DNA of 64,000 nt from Aricia agestis (lineage: Eukaryota; Arthropoda; Insecta; Lepidoptera; Lycaenidae): positions 19,312,001-19,376,000 of the forward strand of contig NC_056428.1 in assembly GCF_905147365.1 (NCBI RefSeq), in the 5' to 3' direction. The position numbers and the translations under genes are program-made. The notes beneath the pieces are model-generated. The model made no database searches. It was not told where the DNA came from and saw nothing but the letters and a program-made list of their open reading frames with translations. The first letter of the stretch is position 1. Every line of letters starts with the position of its first letter. Shown here piece by piece: positions 1 to 14,373 of this stretch.

Positions 1-3000
1 TAAAAAACTTAAAGGACAAGAAACTTTTGATATGACAGGAATTTATTTTAATATCTAGAGATTAGTTTGATTGAAACAAAAAACAACCATGTTACTTTAG
101 ACAGTGACATGATATTATGTCAAATCAAAATGTTATCGATTGGATGCGGATAATGTTTTTTGCGCATTCTGTAGAACTTTTTGTTCGAGCAAAGTTGAAG
201 TAGTTTCAAAGAACTTTGTTGACTTTTTGTCCTGGAATTGTTTGGCAGGTTTCCGTTCCGTATTTTACTACGAAGATAGGTATAATAGAGTATATCTTAA
301 TTATTTTGTCCTTAGGATACAGATCATGTCAAGGGTAAAGTAATAATTATTATAGCATCAATGTCTCCAACGCCAAAGGGGAAGCCTTTCCTCTCAGTTC
401 TCCTCGTGATTATGGGTTCGATTCCTGCAGTGGAACCAAGAAAAATGTTTGTTCAAACATTCTTAAGAACAATGCAGGCTGACCACATTCACTGAAAAGA
501 AAAATGATTTCAGAATAAATAGAATCATGTAAAAAGTCCGTCCTGCGCCTGCTTTCTCGACAATCGTGGCGTTTATCAATCCCACTTATTAGTATCATGA
601 GAATTCTTGTGGCTGCGCAGACATTTAGGAACTATCATAAATCCTACTTGATTTCATTGAAATTGGCCCCCAATATCGAAGTGTGGAAGCCATTAAAATG
701 TAGCTAATACTGCTAATACCAAGAAAATATAAGTATCAATACAGCTGGTTTCTTTGTTTTAGTAGTCTATAGGTACTGTCTCCGTAACAAGCGACGACCA
801 TCGAAATAATGTAGTCGTTAGTGACTACAAAATAGTCTTAGTAATGTCTATTCTGTGGCCTTATCTTTGAAGGATTTCGTTTAGTCAAATATTATAGTTG
901 ACTACTTAGAACGTTTTGGACATTTTTGACCATTTATAAAGATCTACAGTTATTTAAGTATTCAATAAAGTAAATAAGCATTTTCGTACTAAGTATAATG
1001 ATTTAAATACATACCTCTATAATCTATATTATGAAAACAGATTTTTAGTGCCTAATGACCATTATCATGTCGCACAACACAATTGATATTAAGTCCAGTT
1101 AATGGACCAAGATGATAACAGTTAGGTATTCGTGACACGAAATAATTATTGAACTCAGAATGAGGCCAAAGGCACTTGCGTTATGTTTGTTTATGTAATC
1201 ACCAGGGCTGCCTATCGCGAACTCCTTGCGAAATAAATAATATTTAATAAAGACATTAGTTTTTGTCAACCCTACGGCTAATAATTTATAGCAAATATAA
1301 AAGATAAAAACATTTTAGTAGAGGAACTGTATGTGGCAGGCGGCAGCCCTAAGGACAATTCGTTGCAATATATTTATAATGAATATATAATAGAGGAAAT
1401 AGTTGTGCCAACCCTGCGCCAGTGCAGGATTTCACCTCGTCTCTGCGCTGTGCTGGCGCCACCGAACAGCACCCGCTTGCCTCACATGTAGGGTTGCTAC
1501 TTACAAAATACTAAACAATAACTGGGCATAAATATTAATAAATAGTAAAAAATAATATACCATACTTAATTCATATTTGTTATTTATAAAATATATAAGT
1601 CTGTATGTCTGTTACCTCTTAAGTGTACAAAAAATGTCGTGTACTGCTTTTGGTATATTATTGTAGATGGAAGTGTCAAAATAATTAGAAAAAAAAAACT
1701 GATCTTCCGGGTTGAGTATGTAGTCATTTCCTTCGGTAGTTTGTACAAGAAAATAGTAAACGAATCGAATTAATCCTTATATCCGTTCACTGGATAAATC
1801 AGCTAATGTATTGTTTAATTTGTAATTAATTGATTTAGGTAAATTATATTCTTAATGATGTACTATGCACAATTTAAATCTTTACGTAAAACGAATTTAT
1901 AGCATCCGTTTTGTTATTAAAACATGAGGAATTTGTTACAATAAAAATAACAATAATTCTACTTTCCCGCACTTTTTTTTATATCTATGACATAAAAATG
2001 ATATAACGAATTCAGTACCGTACCTTAGAAATATACATGCTATTTGCCACTTCGTCATAAAATCAAACATTTTGTCAGGCCAAAAACTATCTCTACTTCA
2101 CAAATAATCAAAACATTTTATTTCAAGTAATATACTGTCATAATATAATATTTTTGAGGAAGTGAAATAAAATTTAAAACTTTGCGTCGCCAACCCTGAG
2201 CTTGGCACGGATTCCTCTTCCCGCCATATTTTTACCTTTCGTTTATTTGCAAGAAGTCACCTTGTTCGGCGTATTTTGTACAATAATCAATATTAACTAT
2301 GCAAATTGACTGAAGTCAAGGTGTATTGACTCTTGAACTAGTATCAGGCTTTTTTTTTATTATTTGACTTGTATACAAACATCTAACAAGAATTCATTTC
2401 CATTTTATATTGACATGACGTATAAATAATGATATTGGAATTATTGCAATATTTTAGAAGAACCATGCTTAGACAAAAATTCTAAAAATGTGAGTAAGGC
2501 GTTTACGTTAATTAGGTACGTTACTGTGACACAATGAGGCGTAGTTGAATTTAATGTTTTTTTGGTTCCCTAGACTTACGATAGATAGTTTCGACAGTCA
2601 AAAACGTAAATACGTTTTTGATTTCCTCAAAGTTTCTTCCTCCTGGTTAAGTCAAATTGATTTCTAATTTTTCCGTCGAAATTATCGAATGCATCTAAAA
2701 ACCCTGAAAAGCATGCTATCAGGTCCAATCTTGAATTCTTGACAGTATATTATATGCTGCCTTAAAATTTGCTTTAAAGTCTATGCAGACTACAGAGTAC
2801 GGCATCTTATTCTCCAAGCTCCGTCTATTCTGGACGAGTAATGTCCTCGTTTTGCGTCTGCCTCAGAAACGGTACCCAAACGGGTTTGTGTGGCTAAGTG
2901 TACAGTACAGTCCGACACAAAAGTGAAAAATAATTTATTATTTTTTTCTAAACTTAAAAAATGTTAGTGATTATATGTTAGCTAAAATAATATTATATTG

Positions 3001-4232
3001 GTATTATTATAGCTTATGCTTTTAACTAAACTAAAATTGGGTCATTGGAACCGCAAACAAAAATATTATGTCATATAAACAACGAAGCGATTCTCGAAAC
3101 TTGTGTTGTTTGTGTACGAGTACGTCATTTTTTTGCAATACCTAGGTCAAAATTTACCACAATATTGACAATATTTTTACTCATTTACCTCCTATATTAT
3201 AGAGGTATTATTAAAAATATGAATGTTGTTCGAAGTATGACACGTTGGACTATTTACCAGACAAATACAAAATGTTGCGGTTTATTCTTTGTGTTACTAT
3301 TTTTATCGTTATTTAATCGTGTGTAAAGAAGAGAAATTTTATTAATTGTTATATATTTTATGTTTGCATTATTTTTATTTAGATTTTTCAGAGAGTATAC
3401 ATTTAGTAATTGAAATATTTTTGTTGGCAACAGTACATGTAGCACGGACCTACTTTCCAGTTAGACGCGACGTTGTTTGAATAATCCTTGCTAGAGAGGT
3501 ACATCTACCGGCAGAAACTCTCTAAGGGTCAGCTCACATCGAGATACAAAGGACTACAATCATCGGACTGCGGAAAAAAATACGACTATGTCTTGTTTTG
3601 CCAAAATACCCATCTCAATTTCCAGCTAGAGTTATTGGTAAAGTTCAATATGTATTCGCTTTTTTTTATATTAAGGAAAGTGTAGCTAATAATAGGCTTA
3701 CAATTTGTGTAAAATGAATATTTTTAACCTATATTTTAATTTCCCATCAGTCCCCAAGCGGCACCCGGCTGTCGGATAACAATTGAAAATCTATTGTGTC
3801 TGCGATTCCCACGATCGAGGTATTACAACCCTAATTATTGTTAATTTCGTACTTTATCTAAAGTCTGATAGCGCGATTAAAGCCAAGAATCGACTTAAAA
3901 GGATCGGGTTCCAAGAACTGCACTGTTTTGTAAACGTTTCTGTCATTCGACTGTATTATGCTATTCATGTTTGGATTCGGATATAGTCTTTTGTCTTACT
4001 TCAGCTAACTTTCAACAAGTTTTTTCTAACAATTTAATATTTTGATAACACTACACTTCAGGAATATTAGTGCTGGATATCAGCATATTCAATAGGCTTC
4101 GAAACTCCTAGTTCGATTTTGATAAAGCTATAGACTGATAATATAAACTGCGGAAAAGGAGACATAACCATGTTTACTTCGAAGTTTCGGAGAATACAAA
4201 AAGTAAACAACACAAATAGTTCATCGGGTACT
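1..4232. other. AT-rich noncoding DNA, no gene seen
   Basis: No open frame here has recognisable domain content or coding-like composition. The longest is 93 codons and low in complexity. No inverted repeat with target duplication was found by eye. It is probably intergenic, or part of a very long upstream intron. Confidence 0.5.
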
Positions 4233-4240
4233 ACAGAAAC

Positions 4241-4536
4241 CATAAAGTTAATATACCTAGCGGAACAGAGCAACAATCTCGAGCTGTCAAACGAAACCGA
4301 AATTGGTTTTTATCTGTGTGAAAAATATGTGTGCGTATACACTTACACAAACATGATTGAACATGAATTCTATGAGATTAAATTGTCAACGTGCGGCACG
4401 TGCCGACTGGACGTCAAAAAAAGAGGGCTGCTGTCATGTATCACACGTCTCTTTTTACCACGCAGTGTTACTGATAGTGACATCTCCCTTGCTCAGGCCT
4501 TTGTTTCTCTATTCCGCTAGGTATATTAACTTTATG
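4241..4536. mobile_element. hAT-type MITE with 8-bp target duplication
   Basis: The element is 296 bp. It begins CATAAAGTTAATATACCTAG and ends with the near-perfect reverse complement, about 30 bp in all. It is flanked on both sides by the same octamer ACAGAAAC (4233-4240 and 4537-4544). An 8-bp target duplication with short inverted ends is the hallmark of the hAT superfamily. There is no transposase, so it is non-autonomous. Open frames crossing it are incidental. Confidence 0.88.
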
Positions 4537-4544
4537 ACAGAAAC

Positions 4545-7411
4545 GGACAAAATGCAAAATTTTCGCAGAAACTCGCGAAGCTGTGGTGTCGCAGTTTTAT
4601 ATAAGAGCTCGATCCGAAACAATGGGCAGTTCTCACTCTACATGTTCGACGTTTCTAGACTCATCGTGAGTCACGTCATTGATGAAAATTGTTTTGTGGT
4701 TATGGGAAACGAATATGATACATTTTTTATCTGAAACAAATATATTCAGAGTTGCTCTATTAGTTAAGCCATCCCCTGAGAAAACGACCTTGATCATACA
4801 TTTGCCGCATTGCCGTGATCGCACCAAAATCCTATTTTTTTACTTATCTTAGTTCAAAATTGACCTAAAAAAAATCAAACGGCAAATAAGTAGCTAATGA
4901 AAATGTCGATTTATTGGCGTGTGTTTCAAATAAACGTAATTTGTAAATTAATTTATGCTAAGGAGATGCTGAATGTATGCTTGAATTTAAATAAATTGGT
5001 ATTATTTTGGAAACTGACATCATGAGCATAATAAACTAAACAAAAATAGGAAATTATTAACAGAGAAAGGAATGTTCATAAATGCTTAAGATTATCGCTG
5101 TATTTTTGGAACGAAGTTCCTTATCGCGCGTTCGGCGTAAATCTGAAGGCTAGACAGAACGATATTTGACCTTGATTTGACCTCGACACTATTTTTATCT
5201 ATTCGGGTGTCCCTTGACACCTCTCAAGTTTTTATTATAATTTTGTAGCTTTCAAATTATGAGTTAATAATACTCTAAAAACGGTAGGTAAATTACGGCA
5301 TCTCCGTAGGGGAAGTGCCTTAACTTAACGGTCCGGGAACTAGCCTGTCGAGATGAACAGGCTTATCTCGGGCACTGGGCAGAGCAAGTAGAATAGTAAT
5401 TCTAATTGCTTATTACTTTTAGATCAGGGTTTTAAGAGAACTTTCGAAACACCAAAATTAAACTTGTTATTATTATTATGGCCACCTACATTATAATAAT
5501 ATATTTTGATACAGAAGGATGATCGAAGATCGCATTTGAAATAAAAAAATCAAATCCAAAACTAAAAAAAAAGACAATTTCCAAATAATAATCGTTTATT
5601 TGAATATGGATTTCTTGCAAAGTAAAGAATATTTCAAAAGTATAATATTTTTCAAATATACAGTAAACGTAGGGAAAACTTGTTACTTACAACGTGTTTA
5701 CTAAAATTGTACCTAATTTTGTTGGTGTCAAGGCCCTTAGTATCATTATCGAATAATTCGCAAACGACAGTATACGAGTATAAAACACGATAACCAACGG
5801 AAGTATCCGAGCGCAAATTGAGCAAATGTTGTTATTATGAAATACTAATCCTACTAACTATATGGTAAAGCTTAGGACGGGTCGATGGACTAAACAAAGA
5901 GTTGAAATACTACTCGACCTAGGTAATTATTGTGAACCAAAGAGGAAATTTCTGAACGAATGGTTGGTTGAAAAGATAAATCTTTCATGCAAAAAGTAGT
6001 GAAATGATTCTGAGAATAGTAGTTAATGCTCTGGATTAGGCTAAGCACTGCTTTATATGATCGGATTAAATGATATTTTGACAACCATATTTACATATCA
6101 AAAATGTTTGGTATTTGACATACTCCCGTGATGCACTTGCAATGCAAAATCAAATAACATAGAATTTCGATATATTCTATGTGTTGAAACTATTGAATGC
6201 AATTCACTATACTCGAAGTCCGGGGTCCTATTATGATGACTCTAAAGTCGCTTCTAGCACAGGGTCTCTAATGCGGGCGACACTCGAAAGCATTAAGGAT
6301 CGTAGTAAATTGACAGACCTTGCATAATCCGTTGTGTAAATATTAGTAAACCGTGTAGGTATAACTAACTTTACCCATAAAATGTCGCATTGTGGATTTA
6401 CAACACCATAAACATAGGTTATGGCGAGCGAGTGCACGCGAGCTGTAATTGACTAGATAACAGCTAACGTCTTTATCTAGAGCTTTGTACGTGATATTTT
6501 GTTGGTTTGTTATAATATAATCTTTACAATGTTGAAGCTCCTGTGAATGTTCCAGCGCCTTCTGTAAACAAATCAAGTTGTAATTGTATTTCGATGATAA
6601 ATCTTCTGTGACCAAATAAATAAAAATAATAAAAATGAAGCAGTTTATTGTTTGTTGTATTGATAAATATCATGCGTTCTTTTTCATTCATAAAAATAAG
6701 ATGAACGTATAAACACGACACGACATTATATCAAATAATGTCGTGTCGTGTTGATTCAAGTAAGAAGTTGAATTAAATAGTAGTAAGAAGATCTGACTTA
6801 TAAAATAAATGGTTAAGTTTTATAAAAAAAGTGTACAATTTTGCACCTGCATAGTTATATTCCTTGCAAATAAATCGTTTATTTATATTGCATTCGGTTT
6901 CGCAAAATTGTATCCATCAACGTTTGCATTCTAACAAGTATTTATAGTCTGTAGTACAAATTTTAATGGTGTCTTGTGTACCAGAATATTCGCATTAGCG
7001 TCTCTGCTATTGGAATACTAATGCGAATTTCTACAAATATCGCGAAACGTTGAAATCGAGACTAGTTTCGTTGCGTAACGATAATCACCTTTTGAATCGT
7101 TCGATACTGCGACTTATCAAAACAAATACGGGGTGACTTATTCTGTATCGAGGTCTTTCAGAATACACTCCTGCATCGGCAAATTATCCTACGGCAAGAC
7201 GTGACAACCTAAAAAAACGCGATTTTCACGTTTTATTTTTATTTTTGGATGGAATTATGAATAATTAAATACTAACAAAAAACAAGACTTTTTGTTGTAC
7301 TTATTAATGTACTGAACTTTTAAAATATAGATTATTAATTTTATATATCTTGCTAATTATGTTATAATATTATCTTTAAAACTGAATTTAATAATATAAT
7401 AATAATAATAC
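4545..7411. other. AT-rich noncoding DNA with two small hairpins
   Basis: No gene is supported. Two inverted repeats stand out. One at 6712-6752 has about 18-bp arms built on ACACGACACGACATTAT with a loop of a few bases. One at 6988-7028 has 11-bp arms (ATTCGCATTAG) and a 19-nt loop. The rest shows nothing recognisable. Confidence 0.5.
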
Positions 7412-7660
7412 CTATAGACGCTTCACACCACGTCAATCTGGCCCCGTGCTAAGGCCTAAGTTATACCTGAAGGACTTGACGGACAACGGAAATATATTTA
7501 ATACTTTTATACTATACATATATTTAAGGTTTTTATTATATCATACACATATTTAATACACATCCAGGCCCGGGAACTTTGAAAACTTTTTTTTTCGACC
7601 CCCGGCTTGAGCTGCCAGACACTCAACCAATTGAGCCACAGCCCACAGAGGTCGTAATGG
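7412..7660 (-). repeat. tRNA-derived SINE, minus strand, diverged copy
   Basis: On the minus strand it has a degenerate tRNA-like head ending in AAGCCGGGGGTCG, then the shared body motif with GGATGTGTATTAAATATG, and a tail matching the SINE copies at 19.9, 20.6 and 22.2 kb (GGGGCCAGA and CACGTCAGTCTGGCC-type end). The B box is damaged. It is more diverged than the other three copies. Confidence 0.75.
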
Positions 7661-8104
7661 GCATGGGGCCCTTGAAATAAAAAATTAAATTCATCAAAAC
7701 ATTTGCTCTGTGGGAAGATTTTTTGCTATATTGTGCTAAAATAATAAAAGGAGGTAAATAGAATAAACAGAACAGAAAACAAAAATAGAAGATAAGTGTG
7801 TAGACATAGGACAGTATAATCCCTCCTAACCCTAAACCCTCGAATAAAAACAAGAGCATTATAATAAAAAAAAATATAATATCAACTTTATTAGTTGTCA
7901 TAATATTGTGTTGAGTGTTGACCAAGATCTGGCGTTGTCCTGCCGCTGTTTGTATGGGTTTCATTTGCGATCGTTTCACAATCACTTTCTCCTTACTGTT
8001 TTCTTTTATTTGCCGCTTGCAAACGCCCAACGAACTGTTACGCCAAAATGAGTTATTGCTTCTATCATCTTTTGTCTTATTTAATTCCAGGTTTACTGAC
8101 ATTC

Positions 8105-8144
8105 ATTTTTGAATTGCACCATTTCAACGATGCAATTCAAAAAT
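8105..8144. repeat. Perfect 14-bp-arm hairpin
   Basis: Arms 8105-8118 (ATTTTTGAATTGCA) and 8131-8144 are exact reverse complements around a 12-nt loop. This is probably a MITE relic. Confidence 0.6.
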
Positions 8145-8358
8145 AAAAATGAGAAATGCTGTCAAATTCCAAATTGTACATTAGGTATTTGATTTGGAAC
8201 CTGTCGAAATAATTTTTAGTTAAATAAATAAATATGACGATAAATGTAAAGAATTTGATAAAAGCATCGCACTATTTGGCACGTCAAGTATTATAATTTA
8301 TGTGTCGCAATGAGAATCGGAAATTAGAAAAAAAAATATTCTTCGTTACCTACTCGGT

Positions 8359-8496
8359 AGAGCAGGTACACATTGGGCGTTTTGCTAACGCGCGTTTTGA
8401 GAACCCCGGATTCTATTGAAGCGTACACATGCAAGCGCGCGTTTAACGCGCCTACGCCTAACGCGCGCTTCAGAACGCCCAATGTGTACCCGCTCT
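8359..8496. mobile_element. Foldback MITE, 138 bp
   Basis: The ends AGAGCAGGTACACATTGGGC and its near-complement (AGAGCGGGTACAC... on the minus strand) form long inverted arms with GCGCG-rich interiors. The GC content is far above the flanks, which marks an insertion. No clear target duplication was seen. Confidence 0.7.
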
Positions 8497-8799
8497 TACC
8501 CACCAACGTATTTTGCTCTTTCCACTGTCAGTTTTGGGGAGCGGTCTTAAAATTGTGCACCACCTATCTGTCTATTAACATTTAACGTACACGGGTTTCA
8601 AAAGCAATCGAAGGCTGCACTGACCTCGCGTACTAACAGCACAGGAAAACAATCTTACCAATAAAAAACATTTTTAAGAATTTTGTAAAATATCACGCAA
8701 TATACTATTTTATTTGTATTGCGTCATTATGCAGGAACTGCTTATTTTTTATCGGCTGTAACAGCGAGGAGGAAAGTATAAATTGTTTATCTATAGCTT

Positions 8800-8932
8800 T
8801 ATAATATTATTAAAGCTAAAGAGTTTGTTTGTTTGTTTGAACGCGATAATCTTAATTTTTGCGGAAAATGTACGTTTTCTGTGAAATTCCTAAATTACGC
8901 GGGCGAAGCCGCGCGTAACATCTAGTTGGAAA
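8800..8932 (+). mobile_element. Short internally deleted copy of a GTTT-type repeat
   Basis: It begins near TATAATATTATTAAAGC, then GTTTGTTTGTTTGAACGCG, and ends CGGGCGAAGCCGCGCG. It shares both ends with the longer copy at 9265-9640 but lacks its middle. The family resembles lepidopteran non-autonomous LINE-mobilised repeats. Confidence 0.6.
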
Positions 8933-9264
8933 TATTTAATAAGATGGTTTGGTTTGATGTTCGTTCTGTAGTTTTCAATCCTTTTTTAGCAAATAGTCAG
9001 GGCGAGAAAAAAGTACGTTTTGATGTTCACACTAAAACTTAGATTCTAACCTTTTTCAACACATTTTAAAGCATGGCGAGACGAGATCTGGTAAAATACA
9101 ATTTTAGATGGACTCAAAAACAGGATCTAATGATAATGGCGTATTAGTTTTGTGGCTCTTGCGTCATCCATTGATAATGTTAGGTATTGGGTGTGTATCT
9201 CGAAATTTCATGTTATACAAGTCTACTATTATAATAAAAATATATGCACGTGCTCAAACATCCT

Positions 9265-9640
9265 TGTATCTATACTATATAATATTACAAAGCGAACGAG
9301 TTTGTTTGTTTGTTTGTTTGAACGCGCTAATCTCAGGAATTACTGGTCCGATTTTAAAAATTCTTTCAGTGTTAGATAGCCCATTTATCGAGGAAGGTTA
9401 TAATCTATATATTATTACGTTAAGACTAATAGGAGCGAAGAAAAAGAGGAAAATGTGGAAAAAATGGGGGAAATTATTTAAAAGGGCTTAATATCTAATG
9501 AACTACTGGAACAATTTTTATGTTATTTGGTACTGATACAGAATAGACCACTTAGAATAAACTACAATTTGCGAAAAAATTCACGGTTTCCGTGAAATTC
9601 CTAATTTACACGGGCGAAGCCGCGCGGAACGTCTAATTGT
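9265..9640 (+). mobile_element. Longer copy of the GTTT-type repeat
   Basis: It starts TATACTATATAATATTAC, carries the GTTTGTTTGTTTGTTTG tract at about 9300, then a typical 'ACTGGTCCGATTTTAAAAA' body, and ends ACGGGCGAAGCCGCGCGG. The 127-codon frame across it is not a gene. Confidence 0.65.
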
Positions 9641-12600
9641 ACTAAAATAAATCTGGTACGGACGTATTTGGAAGAAGATCTACTGCTTATAATTGCGTAG
9701 ATGTTAAGGCATTTATTATGCCTTACTTAAAAACGTAGACTTTTTGTGATCGTAATATAATTTATTATAATTATGAATAGGTTTGTGATATTGATAGAGA
9801 AATATTCAAGAACGAGTAAAAAACGTATTTTGAAAATAACGGGGAAGGGAAAAATTGCACATTTTAGATGATATTAAGGTTTGTCGCATTAGATCTTGAA
9901 TGTGTCAAAAAAATAATCTTAAACATACTGAGTCCATCAAAATTTATTATTTTTATTAACGCTTAGTTTACATAATAACAAACCAAAAAAAAAGAGTTTC
10001 TCTTTATTCTCAAACGAACATTTTAATTTCAAAATGTTTTGTACATGTACAAACAAAATACATTATAAGTACAGGTTTGCCGAAAATTACTACATACGAG
10101 AGGCGGGCTTGAAGACCGAAAGTTTAATCACTGGTATAGTCGTTTCAGATTTAAGAGCTATTTATTACTGCAAGATTGAACCTTATATTGCTGGTATAAA
10201 GGTTAATATGTCAGAGGTAAAACAACTCTGAATAATACGTTTAAATTTTGATATTTTTTCTTTTTAATTTTTAATAACTTGCATTTGTTCCACGCAATTA
10301 ATGCTGAACCATTACAGGATATCGTGTATGGTTTTTTTTAAATTCATATTTAAATATTTTGAGTACCTATGTTAAAAATTGGTAAACTGAGTGCCACGAT
10401 AAAAGGTATGGTTGTTATCAAAAAATTATGTGATTTGGAAAACAACGCGATGTCAATATCGATTCGAGTTTATTTGACAGGTCGAATCAAAATCAAAAAA
10501 AAACTTGATAATCGAATCAGTCAGTATAACACCAACAATTTAATATTATACTGTCACTATTGTCAGTTTATCAGCTGTTATGTAGTTAAAAAATATTCAG
10601 CCTTGCGCTCTGTTATAAGGCAATTATAATGTCATCAAGATCCTATCGACTTGTTCCCGCGAGCAACGCGTTAGCGTGACGTCAAATTGTCATGCTTTAT
10701 ACTGAGTTGCGAGTTGAACCCTTATTGAACCGCTTTAGAAAAAAAAAACATCCACTGCCGAACTTAAAACCTCCTCGTTTTGGAAGCCGGTTAAAAATGG
10801 GGAAGTTTATTAAGGCATGTAGTTAAATTTGGTCGCATTGTTATTCGGACTGACTGCAGGCGGACAAGAACGGGCTGGTATCGTGCATTCCCGTGTAAAT
10901 TTCTTTTTTTTCTGAACTCCGATCAGATCGGGCCTGCTATCAGTCCGACTGTCTTATGGGGATATTTGGAATTGGTTCATTATGTCATAATATATGTATA
11001 TTATGTTACCGTTAATGTGCGTAAACAAGTTAGACTGCAGATTATCTGAGTGAGTCAGTTAAAGTGCAAAAAGTTTATTCTATTCTCATTAAATTACATA
11101 AAACAGGTTCTTGTTTGAATAAAACATAAAATAAATAAAACATTATTTAGTTGTACAGAATTATTTAATAATATTTTTTGGACATAAACAAAGGAATAAG
11201 TTATTAAATTTGAAGCAAAATGTTACACTACTAATAAAATATAACAGATCGTATCAACTAGAAAAAACCAATCAAAACAACAAAAGTCTTAGGTTCACAA
11301 GCTTCAGTCAAAGTTTTTAGGAGTTTTACGAAGGAAAGGAATGCAAACTAACTAGGGAGAGTGCAAATAATTATACGCTTCTATTATTTAACGGACCATC
11401 CGTTAAAGTGTTAGATTTTTAAATAGTTCTAATCAGTAAATAGTTTTAATCAGGGAATCTGCAGATTATCTAGGTAATGTGCACATTAACTGAAATTAAA
11501 TATAATTAGGTATAAGTACGTTGTAAAGTATTAACTCACTCACAGGACTACTGCAAGCGTCACCAATATTCTACTCTAGTCTTGCTAATGAAACGAAGAC
11601 CATGGATAGCAGATTATTTCATAGACGATTAACTTTAGTTTTGGTTTTTGCCCAACTTGATTTTCGTTTCGTCTCACGATAGCCTATATTGACTAATGAC
11701 TAAGTTATTAAAGCAAGTAGATTCTATATACTTACCAAGTTACCATAATTAGTTCCAAATGCCTAATAAATATAATCTATTAATCGTATTTTGTTGTTAA
11801 CGTTTTCAAACTGTATATTGGAATATTCTGGTCTGTATTGTTTGCAGGTTAATAACATAATTAAGATATTATTATATAACAATAAATAAGAACAATAAAA
11901 AATTAATAGCGAAGTGAGAAATTATCTGTTGCTCATCGCAAAATTACTTTTCTTAGTATTGACATAATGTAAGCAATATACAGTAGACTAGCTTCACTAC
12001 ACTGCCAAAATTGGGTGCACACACACAGTAGCTTTATTTTGGATAACTGGAAGTAGAAAAATAATGTAGTATTATGTGGTGGGCGCCTAAACTTATTCCT
12101 GCGTTGAGCTCACAGAAATAAATAAAGATTTATTCAAGGACACAATTCAATCTACCGTAAGAAAAATACTTTAGCATTGATGTATTCATGACGTTATAAA
12201 GGTGACGCCTTGATAATTTGGCTGCAGCGATATCGATTTGTCTCAACAATGACTAAAGCTAAGAAATTAAAGTACATTGTCAGTATTCATCATGTCTTTA
12301 TCTTTGAATTACCCATAGATTGGTCAACTTTTATAACACAGAATAATTAATCAAAAAGACCTCTATAAAATCAGGGATTCTAATTTTGCCAACAGAGGAG
12401 AGTGATTTAAGCTTCCAAAATTTGTACATAGATTAGAACAAGCATATACTATAATTTGCCTATAGCTGATATGAAATATATTTATGGTTTTTAAATTACG
12501 CGACAAAAACCATTTTGTCGCTTACGCCCTTTCCATTTCTTGCTGTTCCATTTCTTGTCCTCTCATAGAAAACAAGCGATCTAAAACATAATATCCAAAA

Positions 12601-13869
12601 CGATGTTTTTATTTTAACGCGGCGTCACCTTAAGTTATATAATATTTTAAGCAGAAGTAGGAAAAGTACTTCAGCTTAAAATATAATGACTTCCTTTAAG
12701 TAATTATGCTATCATCATCATCATTATCATCACTAAATTCCGCCCTTAGGTTGTTTACAAAAAAGAACAAAAAACACAAAGAAAAATATGTGAATCTTTC
12801 TAAATCTCCCCTTTTTATTTTCCTTTAGAAGAAACAATTATTCTCTATCAGAAAACAAAAAGATTAAATTAATTCATTAAATTATTAATTCAAATAATAA
12901 CTGTTAATAAACGAAGGTCCTTGCATAATTTCAATTATGCAAGAACCTTCGTTCCCGTTTAAGTCTTTTACTTCGCCAAAGATATTGTTAAGAGTTATGA
13001 CTTATGACTATTAAACATAATATTGTATTATCTATATTATACATATATTTATTTTACAGTTACTTTAATTTAGCTATTGTAACGGTATTTTTTCATATTT
13101 ATGCAAAAAATAATATAAGGAAATAAGACCGGAAAACCCCAAATTATTTTTTAAGACGTTAATATTTATCCTTAAGCCTTTTATTACCTTGATTGTTGTT
13201 TTTATTATTTTCTAATACATTTTTGTGATACTTTTAACATTTTAATATTCCATAAATTTCCAAATAGTATCCTTTCCTGAGTTTTTGGAAAACATTACGC
13301 CACTATTATGACTATTAAATTTACTAACGGTTAGTCTGATGGTAAGCAATCAATTGTTTTCCATCAGAATTTGTTTTTGTCAGATTCAGAATTTGAAGAA
13401 GTCGCAAGTGCGTTTTAAAGATTACTGCCTATTTAGAAGATTAAGGGCCTGATCCACTTTCTGATAAAGTGCATACTTTATCTGTCAGTTTAAGTTGTAG
13501 ACTGCCTATCCGGGACTTATCAGGAAGTAGTGAAACAGATCCTTAAAGTATTTACTACTATTTAGCAGCTCAAACTGTTGGTGATAATTAATTGTAGTTT
13601 TAACTGATGATTATTAGATAGGTACACAGATAAAATAACAATTACTTTAATCGTAGATTAACTGTCGTTTAAGTTGTTGAGTAGTGGCGTTTAATGACAG
13701 TATATTTTATAAGCGAAATAATACTATGCATTCATCGTATAGTAGTTTGTGAACATAAAATATTGTTAGAATTGAACTCATTATACAATTACTATTATAT
13801 AATAGACAATGCTATTATCGTCCTCGTGTAAGGACAATAGAAACTGGAATTCGATAGACAGGGTCATTT
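9641..13869. other. AT-rich noncoding DNA, one near-perfect palindrome
   Basis: I see no gene in 4.2 kb. The one clear structure is a 44-bp near-perfect palindrome at 12910-12953: 21-bp arms starting AACGAAGGTCCTTGCATAAT, one mismatch, 2-nt centre. Short stretches near 10.6-10.9 kb resemble decayed repeats but could not be assigned. Confidence 0.5.
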
Positions 13870-14373
13870 TATAGTTGGAATGGATGACAGGACCAAAATG
13901 ATGGTAAATAAGCCAAAAGGGAACATATGGACAGAGCTAAACCTTCTTTAAGCAATATGCTAACGACAGATAGACGGGTAGACGAACATACTGACAGGCA
14001 GGCCAACGTAACAGACGTGACAGACTGGTGAACTGGGCTTAGAAAACTTTATTTTTGATTCCATATTCTATTTGATATTGCATTTCGACCGCACATATTC
14101 TATTTGATATCGCATTGTTTTTCTATAACTTTTTGACTAATTTCGATGTCGCAACTCATAAATCCAATTTCACTAAGTTCTACAAGTAGTACGGAACCCA
14201 CAGTCAAGTCTGGAGCAACGGATTCGCAAGGCCGAACAGCCTTGTCATTGTTATCAATTCGCTCGCCTCGCCCGCTAATATCAATTCACACGATCGGCTC
14301 GCTACTTGTTAACGGGTGCACGGGTTACGGCCGTAGGAAGGCCAAATCTCGTAGGGACATATTGTCATATTAA

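Noticed and set aside
4170..4734. Overlapping 116- and 125-codon frames
   Set aside because: They cross a hAT MITE with clear ends and target duplication, so any original frame is interrupted. No domain.
7623..8102. 159-codon minus-strand frame
   Set aside because: Its C-terminal part runs into a SINE and AT-rich sequence gives the hydrophobic stretch. No domain, and no splice partners were seen.
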